From: a virus | Strand: one strand, 5' to 3' | IMG/VR virus record: IMGVR_UViG_3300021127_000024 | Location: 1-32,705 of that record | Length of the DNA: 32,705 nucleotides | Shown: one piece after another, positions 12,526-18,469 of the stretch | Layout of the letters: each line of letters begins with the position of its first letter | Numbering within the stretch: the stretch's first letter is position 1 | Made by a program: the position numbers and the translations under genes | Notes under the pieces: generated by a model | The model's input: only the letters and a program-made list of their open reading frames with translations | What the model was told of the DNA's origin: nothing | Databases searched by the model: none

Positions 12526-14187
12526 CTAGAGCCAGACGGTGGAGTCGCTGGCGATTTGTTCGAAGTACACCGTGCTGTTGTGCTGAGGCACACCACGGGT
12601 GTTCGCCGACTCTTCGTCGTCGTCCTCGTAGTCGATGCCGTCGTCCAAGTCGCTGTTCTCCCAGTCGTTTTCCGGGTTCCAGTCGTCCCCGCTCACGTCC
12701 ACGAAGTCCGGCTTGCTGTGCCAGGCGTCCTGGATGAACGACTGGTCAGACATCCAGCCGTCGATGCCCCAGACCCCGTCTTCTGGCTCCGGTGCGAACC
12801 ACGGGTCCTCGCCTTGGATTTCCTTGTAGACCCAGGTGCCCGAGCGCATCTTGCGGCTCCTGAACCGGTAGTCCACGGTCTCGGTGATTTCCTTGTTGGT
12901 CTTCTTGCTCGTCCACTTGAAGGTGATTTGGTCCGCCACGTCCAGGTGGATTGCGCCTTGCTCGACCCACTCCCAGGTGAGGCTGGGACGCTGCACGCCG
13001 TCCGTGTCCTCCATGTCCTGGAGGTTCGGGATGACTGCTGGCGGTCGGGTCCACACCACGGGCTTCATTGGCACCCGCTGGGTGAAGACGTAGTTCGACT
13101 TCTCGCACTCGTGGACCGATTCGGTTGGGAACCAGATGCTGCAGTCCCGGCAGATGGTGCAGAGGGCCTTCATGGGCACTGCCTCGCCGTTGAGTCGTGC
13201 GACTGGCTTACGCTCCCAGTCCACCTGCTGCTCAAAGTCGGAGCGCCACCACTTGTCGGCTGTCTCCAGGATGCTGATGTCCCAGTCCGCTGGTGTGCGG
13301 TCGTACATCTTCAGCTGGTGGTTTGTGACTCCACCGCTGACTCCGAGCGTGGGACCGAATGCGGCCTTGATACGCTGCACCTCCGCCAAGCGGAAGTTCT
13401 CCTGCCAGTTGGTCATGCTGCCTCCTTGGGGCATGGGTTCGGGTTCGGGTGCGTTCCCTCCTGAGAACGGCTTGGGGTAGGAGCGAGTTGGGACACCCGC
13501 CTTGTTTGAGATGTCAAGCATCATTGCTGTGCCAGTCGATGGTGCGTTCGGGTCCGAGTAGAAGCCGATGACCAAGTGCGGCTTGCCCTCCTGGAGCATC
13601 TTGGTGTTGCGCAAGAACCCTGCGCGCTTGCCGTACTTGTCCCACTCAGCCGGGAACTCCTGGACCTGCTGGCCACGCTCACGTGCCCAGCGTCCTGCGA
13701 GTCCGTCTGCTCCACGTGCTGCTCCGTGGATGATTGTGACTGCGCCTGCCTCAGCAAGCAGTGCGTCCAAGACCTGGTTGAGCAACCCCCGGTCTGTGTA
13801 GTCACGGCTACCGCACACGATTACTTTCATGCTTGTCTCCTTGGTTCGAGCCACGGTGGGGGCTTCGGGAAGGGAGGCCCCACCGTGGCCATTGGCTAAC
13901 TGCAACAACACGTCTGCGTGGCATGCACGTGGCGCACACCAGCACACAAGGTCTTTGCCCTTGAGTGTTGGGATTGCTTCACGCACTCGCTGCGCTGATG
14001 GGGACGTGTTCACCCACTCCTTGTACTGCTCGATGACCTTGGCTCGGTCAGCCTCGGTCCGCATCGGGAAGGGGTTCCCGAAGAGTCCGCTGCTTTGCGG
14101 AGCAGCCGGGTTTGGCCTCCCCACGTAGACAGCGTTGGTCCAGTCGATGTTCCGACTCAAGCGGAGAACTCGTGGTTGATACTGCAT
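12526..14187 (-). CDS. Three-module ORF: DUF4326, SLOG/DUF2493 and zinc-finger region, with internal ribosome sites
   Basis: The open frame encodes 553 residues. Residues 1-100 are DUF4326: YVGRPNP, GNPFPM, and the KGKDLVCWCAPRACHADVLL signature with the Cys/His set. Residues 120-236 are a SLOG/DUF2493 domain: MKVIVCGSRDYTDRG, the HGAARGADGLAGRWA helix, FPAEWDKYGKRAGFLRN, and LVIGFYSD. Residues 258-553 are unfamiliar, with CTICRDCSIW plus a later HEC (zinc-finger-like) and an acidic DDGIDYEDDDEES tail. Met120 (13830) and Met258 (13416) each have a strong ribosome site in front, so three products or nested forms are likely. SLOG proteins handle nucleotide-type ligands; the third part is unknown. 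The gene overlaps the one before it by one base (TAATG) with AAGGAGGT upstream. Confidence 0.82.
   Translation of the reverse strand: MQYQPRVLRLSRNIDWTNAVYVGRPNPAAPQSSGLFGNPFPMRTEADRAKVIEQYKEWVNTSPSAQRVREAIPTLKGKDLVCWCAPRACHADVLLQLANGHGGASLPEAPTVARTKETSMKVIVCGSRDYTDRGLLNQVLDALLAEAGAVTIIHGAARGADGLAGRWARERGQQVQEFPAEWDKYGKRAGFLRNTKMLQEGKPHLVIGFYSDPNAPSTGTAMMLDISNKAGVPTRSYPKPFSGGNAPEPEPMPQGGSMTNWQENFRLAEVQRIKAAFGPTLGVSGGVTNHQLKMYDRTPADWDISILETADKWWRSDFEQQVDWERKPVARLNGEAVPMKALCTICRDCSIWFPTESVHECEKSNYVFTQRVPMKPVVWTRPPAVIPNLQDMEDTDGVQRPSLTWEWVEQGAIHLDVADQITFKWTSKKTNKEITETVDYRFRSRKMRSGTWVYKEIQGEDPWFAPEPEDGVWGIDGWMSDQSFIQDAWHSKPDFVDVSGDDWNPENDWENSDLDDGIDYEDDDEESANTRGVPQHNSTVYFEQIASDSTVWL
13421..13427 (-). 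promoter_or_regulatory. Internal ribosome-binding site before Met258
   Basis: AAGGAGG on the minus strand lies four bases before the in-frame ATG at 13416, inside the long ORF. It would start a separate 296-residue product holding only the zinc-finger and acidic part. The strength equals that of true starts nearby, such as the one at 14187. Confidence 0.65.
13837..13842 (-). promoter_or_regulatory. Internal ribosome-binding site before Met120
   Basis: AAGGAG on the minus strand lies six bases before the in-frame ATG at 13830, exactly where the SLOG domain begins (MKVIVCGSRDY). This suggests that the SLOG part was once, or still is, a gene of its own that has become continuous with the DUF4326 part. 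Confidence 0.65.
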
Positions 14188-14465
14188 TAGTTACCTCCTT
14201 GGTTGATGTGGTTGTTGTCCCACTCGTTGGTCATGGTGTTGATTGCCCACCACTTGAACAGAGTGTCGTACTCGGCCTCCACGATTGGGCGGTTGTAGAT
14301 CTCTTCCGCCTCGTCCCAGCCTTCGTCCTCGTCCCAGCCTTCGTCGTAGGAGTTTTGGTGGACGGTTGTGTACGCCTCTTCCCACATCTGCCAGCCGATT
14401 GCTGCCAGGAACAAGTCAAGTCCGGCCCCGTAGGTCCAGACGGCACTGCTGCACTGCTCGGGCAT
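14187..14465 (-). CDS. Hypothetical acidic, Trp-rich protein (92 aa)
   Basis: The ATG at 14465 has AAGGAGGGG about six bases upstream and is preferred to the longer in-frame reading. The middle has a duplicated acidic segment (DEGWDEDEGWDEAEE), and the protein is rich in Trp, Asp, Glu and Asn. It has a predicted helix with hydrophobic face near residues 8-30 (WTYGAGLDLFLAAIGWQMWE). Small acidic phage proteins can mimic DNA or bind basic host proteins, but nothing specific is shown. It is the first gene of the minus-strand arm, next to the control region, and so probably early. It overlaps the following gene by one base. Confidence 0.65.
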   Translation of the reverse strand: MPEQCSSAVWTYGAGLDLFLAAIGWQMWEEAYTTVHQNSYDEGWDEDEGWDEAEEIYNRPIVEAEYDTLFKWWAINTMTNEWDNNHINQGGN

Positions 14466-14566
14466 AAGCCCCTCCTTGGTTGGTTGTTTGGATGATGTTG
14501 CCATTTGCTGCCACATCGAAGGCATCTGCCTCCAACGAACGCACGGTCACCCTTCCCTCTACCTCA

Positions 14567-14907
14567 GGGGGCTACCTGCGTCGCTGAGACTCACCATTTC
14601 GCCGCTATGGAGGACTTGCGGATACCCGTGATTTGGGCGAAATGGTACAATGTCCAGCGTCGTAGGTAGACCCCAAGCCTGCTGCCCAAAACTTGCGGGC
14701 TCCTGCCTCTGGCTAGGAAGTGGGAAGCCTTAGCCCCATCGAACGGTTGCAAACGGGATTAGAACACTGCATTCCCTCTCAAACACCGGCTGCTCAACCC
14801 GGGATGTGCCGAGACGGTGTGCCTCCTTCAATATGTGTATGTGCTCATACACTTCCTGTCACTTTGCCTTCAACATGCATTCAACACAGGTTCAACCGGG
14901 TGCTGTG
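14567..14907 (+). ncRNA. Candidate structured RNA in the divergent control region
   Basis: No gene fits 14466-15201. Positions 14568-14603 and 14636-14674 form a long irregular hairpin: GGGG/CCCC, a G-A mismatch, a 15-position stem (CTACCTGCGTCGCTG with its partner) with one U-U mismatch and one G-U pair, a GAC/GTC step with a bulged A, an internal loop, and ACCATTTCGCC/GGCGAAATGGT. The G-U pair forms only on the plus strand. Smaller stems follow at 14711-14735, 14783-14820, 14835-14852 and 14885-14907. This could be one plus-strand RNA of about 340 bases or a set of separate signals. I do not recognise it as tmRNA, RNase P, a tRNA or a known riboswitch. Confidence 0.38.
14643..14650 (+). promoter_or_regulatory. 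Possible extended -10 box
   Basis: TGGTACAAT at about 14643-14651 is close to an extended -10 (TG-n-TAnnnT). It would start transcription near 14658, so it cannot drive the large hairpin that it lies in; it might instead serve the rest of the region. I see no good -35 box. Confidence 0.2.
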
Positions 14908-14944
14908 AAGGTGTGACCGCTCACTAGATAGAGCTTGCTTAGGT

Positions 14945-15045
14945 ACCGTATGTACAGTTGCTATCTCGGTAGCTAATTAAACATGTTTTTAATTAAGTAC
15001 TTTGTTTTTTATAAAGAACTTTTTTACTTACTCTTTACATACGGT
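14945..15045. repeat. AT-rich segment bounded by perfect 10-bp inverted repeats
   Basis: ACCGTATGTA (14945-14954) and TACATACGGT (15036-15045) are perfect inverted repeats 81 bases apart. Between them is the most AT-rich DNA of the region, with two TTAATTAA sites about an imperfect palindrome and long T runs. It lies where the two transcription arms diverge. A replication origin, a divergent promoter with paired operators, or both, are possible. A TAGAAT sequence at 15104-15109 is a weak candidate -10 for the rightward genes. Confidence 0.5.
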
Positions 15046-15201
15046 TATTTGTTGTTCGACCCGTACAAGTTGCAACTAGCAATCCGGAGCGTCTTCTCTT
15101 GGGTAGAATGATTTCAGTCTAGTACGTATCACCCTATCAGGTAAAACGCGAGCGTGCACGACGGTCCGCCCGGTGGTAGTGTGCCCACGAAAGGAGTTTC
15201 T

Positions 15202-15414
15202 ATGAGCAAAGCGTTCGACTACAAGAGGAAAATTATCCACAGCATCACGGTGACCAAGGACACCAAGGTGTGGGAGGGCAAGAAGGAAACCACGTACCAC
15301 GCCGACGTTGTTTGCAGCGACGGGGACTACGAGTTTGTGTCCAACCCAAACCTCAACGACTTAGGCCGTGACGTTTGGAAAATCATCAGCGGCACGTACA
15401 AGAAACCGCTGTGA
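15202..15414 (+). CDS. Hypothetical protein, first gene of the rightward arm (70 aa)
   Basis: The ATG has AAAGGAG with five bases between. The basic protein has an alternating strand pattern (KIIHSITVTKDTKVWEGKKE, then YHADVVCSDGDYEFV) and a short helical end; it may be a small beta barrel. No family is recognised. It is the first gene after the AT-rich control region, with a leader of roughly 90 bases from a candidate -10 near 15104, and is probably early. Its stop overlaps the next start (GTGA). Confidence 0.66.
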   Translation: MSKAFDYKRKIIHSITVTKDTKVWEGKKETTYHADVVCSDGDYEFVSNPNLNDLGRDVWKIISGTYKKPL

Positions 15415-15659
15415 TAAACGAAGACTTGCAAAAAGCAGTTCAAGCGGCGCTTGAACAACACATTTCGGCGTCAACGCCGGAAGGCATGAAATTGCCATAT
15501 CCAATGCACTGGGTGCTAGCGTTTTCCGTCGCAGACGGTATGGATTCCCATGTTATCCATCTCCGCCTCGCCTGCCCAATGAACCAACCAAGTTACGTGA
15601 CGGGCGGGTTGCTGGTAGAAGCAGCGGACATACTTGACAGAATGACTCAATACGAGTAG
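15411..15659 (+). CDS. Hypothetical protein (82 aa)
   Basis: I start at the GTG at 15411, which overlaps the previous stop by four bases (GTGA); an upstream in-frame ATG at 15375 would lie well inside the previous gene. The protein begins with a helix (EDLQKAVQAALEQHISAS). It then has a strand-rich middle (MHWVLAFSVADGMDSHVIHL) and a final helix (GGLLVEAADILDRMTQYE). No family is recognised. A hairpin follows it, before the SSB gene. Confidence 0.62.
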   Translation: MINEDLQKAVQAALEQHISASTPEGMKLPYPMHWVLAFSVADGMDSHVIHLRLACPMNQPSYVTGGLLVEAADILDRMTQYE

Positions 15660-15668
15660 CATGTACAA

Positions 15669-15696
15669 GCCGGCAGGTCTTGAAGGGCCTGCCGGC
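15669..15696 (+). terminator. Hairpin between the 82-residue gene and SSB
   Basis: GCCGGCAGG (15669-15677) pairs perfectly with CCTGCCGGC (15688-15696) around ten bases, nine bases after a stop codon and 20 bases before the SSB start. No U tract follows. It may be a partial terminator or protect the 5' end of a processed SSB message. Confidence 0.5.
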
Positions 15697-15716
15697 ACTA
15701 ACTGAAGGAGGCAAGA

Positions 15717-16073
15717 ATGAGTGCGACAGTGACACTTTTCGGAAACGTAACTCGTGACCCAGAACTCCGCTTCGCCGGCAGCACCGGCAACGCGTGGGCA
15801 ACCTTTTCCGTTGCGGTAACCCACCGCAAGAAGAAGGGCGACGGCTACGAAGAAAAGACTTCGTTCTATGACGTTGTTTGCTTTGGCGCAATGGCTGAGA
15901 ATGCTGCAGCATCGCTAAAGAAAGGCACCCGCGTCATGGTGGCCGGCACCCTGGACCTTGAGGAATATGAAGCCAAGGACGGCACCAAGAAAATTAGCGC
16001 ACGTGTGACCGCCGACGAACTCGGCGCTTCCGTTCGCTTTGCAAACGTGGAATACCACAAGGTTGAGAAATGA
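15717..16073 (+). CDS. ssb: Single-stranded DNA-binding protein
   Basis: The 118-residue protein matches the bacterial SSB OB-fold from the first strand: VTLFGNVTRDPELRFA, then WATFSVAVTHRKK, TSFYDVVCFGAMAENAA, LKKGTRVMVAGTL and TADELGASVRF. Basic and aromatic residues in these strands bind the DNA. It is shorter than host SSB (usually 150-180 residues) and ends in YHKVEK instead of the flexible acidic tail that binds partner proteins, so it probably covers DNA without recruiting host repair enzymes. GAAGGAGG precedes the ATG. Its stop overlaps the next start (ATGA). Confidence 0.92.
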   Translation: MSATVTLFGNVTRDPELRFAGSTGNAWATFSVAVTHRKKKGDGYEEKTSFYDVVCFGAMAENAAASLKKGTRVMVAGTLDLEEYEAKDGTKKISARVTADELGASVRFANVEYHKVEK

Positions 16074-16291
16074 CCGAAACCTATACGGACGAAGTCCTTT
16101 ATAGCCTTCGGAACACTTTTATGAATGTCGAAGAAGCATTCGTCGACAAAATTGAAGATAACACTGCTACAATGGAAGACGTTGCGCAGTGGGCAGCTGC
16201 CCGTAAGGCGGTAATGGAATACACCGCTGCGTATTTGCAATACATCCACACTACTATTGGTGCTACGGAAGGAGCAAACAATGGCAATTAA
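16070..16291 (+). CDS. Hypothetical helical protein (73 aa)
   Basis: It overlaps the SSB stop as ATGA. The product is acidic and helical (VEEAFVDKIEDNTATMEDVA, then AARKAVMEYTAAYLQYIHTT). A paired helix hairpin is likely. No family is recognised. It lies between SSB and the genes leading into the packaging module. Confidence 0.62.
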   Translation: MTETYTDEVLYSLRNTFMNVEEAFVDKIEDNTATMEDVAQWAAARKAVMEYTAAYLQYIHTTIGATEGANNGN

Positions 16292-16577
16292 CACCGGAAT
16301 GAAAAGTACGTCGTTCCAAGTTTGGGGTGCTACGTTCATCAGTGGCCTGGCTGCGGAGGTCTATGCCTTCTCCAGCCACCACATTCCCAGCGCATTCGCC
16401 GGCATTGCGCTTCAGGCAGTTGCGGGTCTTATTAAGACCTTCCATGACCACGGCCTCAAGGCCACAGAAATCAAAGCGGCTGCTGACGTTCAGGAGGCTT
16501 TTTACTACGCATTGCCCAAGGGTGCCCTTGTGCAGACTAGCCCTGGGCCTGCCCCGGTGGTGCCACCGGTGAGTTAA
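16281..16577 (+). CDS. Small hydrophobic protein before TerL (98 aa)
   Basis: The ATG at 16281 has GGAAGGAG about six bases upstream. Residues about 13-30 (VWGATFISGLAAEVYAFS) and 38-51 are moderately hydrophobic, followed by FHDHGLKATEI, an Ala-rich helix, and a Pro-rich end (GPAPVVPPVS). It could be a membrane protein of holin type or a small structural protein; the sequence does not decide. It overlaps the previous gene by 11 bases, and its stop shares one base with the TerL start (TAATG). Confidence 0.58.
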   Translation: MAINTGMKSTSFQVWGATFISGLAAEVYAFSSHHIPSAFAGIALQAVAGLIKTFHDHGLKATEIKAAADVQEAFYYALPKGALVQTSPGPAPVVPPVS

Positions 16578-18469
16578 TGGCTCAAACGCCAGAGCAAGTT
16601 GCAAAGTATTTCCAACTTCGTGCAGACGGGTGGAGTCAGGCAAAGGCGGCTGAAAAAGCTGGCTTTTCTGTCTCCACCGCTGCGCGTCTGGAGAAAAAGT
16701 CACAGGCTTCCCAAACAACCAATCGGGAAGAGCTGGCGGCTATCAAAGCAAATGCAAAGCTTGGCGGACCAAAGCGTTACGACCAGTTAAGTCCCGAGGC
16801 CCAAAAAGCCCATGATGACTTTGGTTATTTTCAGCGCCGTTACTTTGGACGCATTGCCACGCCGTGGCAGGTCGAAGCAGCAGAGCAGATTGTTAAGTAC
16901 CTAGAAACGCCTGACAAAGAGTACGTCGTTATCAATTGCCCGCCTGGTGCGGGAAAGACCACGACCTTCTCCCACGATATCCCCGTTTGGCTTACGTGCC
17001 GTAATCGTGCCATCCGTGGAATGATTGGCCACTCGGTGGCCAGAGAGGTAAAGAAAAACCTTGGACGCCTCAAGCGAACATTTGAATCGACTATCCCGTT
17101 TAAAGCAGACCCAGACGATATCGCCAAAGGACTCGCCGTGGACGCCGAATCCACTGTGGCCTTGGATTTCGGACGCTTCCGGCCCGTCGAAAAGGACGTG
17201 TGGAATCAAGAATCACTGTTGGTTATGCAATACGACGATGTCGGCACCACCGCAGAAAAGGAATACACCTGGCAGGCGTACGGTATCGACGCGGGTTTCA
17301 TCGGTACTCGTGTCGACTTTGTCATTTGGGACGACCTTGTTGACCCTTCTAAGCTCCGCACAGCGGAAGCAAAAGAAAAACTAGAAGAGTTCTACGACGA
17401 CGTTTGTGAAACACGACTAGAGCCGGGCGGTCTTTTGGTCCTCATGGGCCAGCGCATTTCGCCGGATGACCTTTACCGCTACAACCTTGAAAAGACAATG
17501 CCTCTTGATGACGAAGAGGAATTGCTTGAAACGTTGAGTGAAGCGGAAATTGAAGCAATGCGTACTCGCAAAAAGTACCATCACATTAAATTTAAAGCGC
17601 ACTACGAAGACCGGTGCAAGCTTGAAAACCACAAGCGCAACGGGCCGTACTACCCAGAAGGTTGTTTGCTTGACCCTCGTCGCTTGACGTGGCGTGATTT
17701 GTCCGCACTCATGGCAAACCGTGGGGAAAAGTTTCAAATTCTTTTCCAGCAAGAGGATGTTGAAATTGACCAGTTTGTCAAAGAAGAATGGATTTTTGGC
17801 GGCGGCGGGCACATGGGATGTGTCGACCGCAATAGAGATTTTTGGGAAATCCCAAAGGGCCTTGTCAAACACGAATGTATTGTTGTTGCCACTGCTGACC
17901 CCTCACCAACAATGTGGTGGGCCGTGGAGTTGTGGATTTACCACCCAGAGTCGGAACAACGGTTCCTTATTGGCATTGAGCGCCGCAAAATGGAAGCGCC
18001 GGAGTTCCTTGACTGGAACTATAGGGAATCCAAATTCACTGGCATTATGGAGGATTGGCAATCCCGAATGACTCAAATGGGTTGGCCTATTCAAGCGTGG
18101 GTTATTGAACACAACGCCGCTCAGCGATTCCTGATGCAGTACGACCACTTTCAACGCTGGCGCCAAAAATGGGGTGTAAAGGTAATCCCTCACTCAACAA
18201 ACACCAATAAAGCAGACCCTGAATACGGCGTATATACACTCGGTCCACATTATGAATATGGACGTGTTAGAATACCTTATACGGATTTGGCAAAAACAGA
18301 CGCCATCAAACTTATCTCCGAGGTTAAAAACTATCCCCACGGCAGAACGGATGACACCGTTATGGCCCAATGGTTTTTGGAGTGGAATCTTCCTTCACTA
18401 AAGCTGTTGGTGACGCGTGTCAACCTTAAGCCACAGAAACGGCCTACATGGCTGGTTGGAGTGAAATGA
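16577..18469 (+). CDS. terL: Terminase large subunit with N-terminal helix-turn-helix-like segment
   Basis: The 630-residue protein has Walker A PPGAGKTT (122-129) and Walker B FVIWDD (248-253), then a coupling segment VLMGQRISPDDLY. The nuclease domain has Asp441 in VATADPSP, Glu511 in WVIEHNAA and the Asp pair in RTDDTVMAQ near 598. The ATPase pumps DNA into the head and the nuclease cuts concatemers. Residues about 5-42 (QVAKYFQLRADGWSQAKAAE, then AGFSVSTAARLEK) look like a helix-turn-helix of the kind found in small terminase subunits. No separate small terminase is seen in this window, so the two functions may be joined here; that is inference. Confidence 0.93.
   Translation: MAQTPEQVAKYFQLRADGWSQAKAAEKAGFSVSTAARLEKKSQASQTTNREELAAIKANAKLGGPKRYDQLSPEAQKAHDDFGYFQRRYFGRIATPWQVEAAEQIVKYLETPDKEYVVINCPPGAGKTTTFSHDIPVWLTCRNRAIRGMIGHSVAREVKKNLGRLKRTFESTIPFKADPDDIAKGLAVDAESTVALDFGRFRPVEKDVWNQESLLVMQYDDVGTTAEKEYTWQAYGIDAGFIGTRVDFVIWDDLVDPSKLRTAEAKEKLEEFYDDVCETRLEPGGLLVLMGQRISPDDLYRYNLEKTMPLDDEEELLETLSEAEIEAMRTRKKYHHIKFKAHYEDRCKLENHKRNGPYYPEGCLLDPRRLTWRDLSALMANRGEKFQILFQQEDVEIDQFVKEEWIFGGGGHMGCVDRNRDFWEIPKGLVKHECIVVATADPSPTMWWAVELWIYHPESEQRFLIGIERRKMEAPEFLDWNYRESKFTGIMEDWQSRMTQMGWPIQAWVIEHNAAQRFLMQYDHFQRWRQKWGVKVIPHSTNTNKADPEYGVYTLGPHYEYGRVRIPYTDLAKTDAIKLISEVKNYPHGRTDDTVMAQWFLEWNLPSLKLLVTRVNLKPQKRPTWLVGVK

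Noticed and set aside
12556-13464. 302-residue plus-strand frame opposite the three-module ORF
   Set aside because: It is a GC-rich antisense shadow: low-complexity Val/Leu/His-rich sequence, no ribosome site, and the opposite strand has recognisable domains.
14690-14760. Possible cobalamin-type or other known riboswitch
   Set aside because: A GGGAAG segment recalls such elements, but the rest of the consensus is missing and the gene it would control is over 400 bases away.
14880-14912. GGTTCAA sequence resembling a tRNA T-arm
   Set aside because: No acceptor, D or anticodon arm can be drawn around it on either strand.
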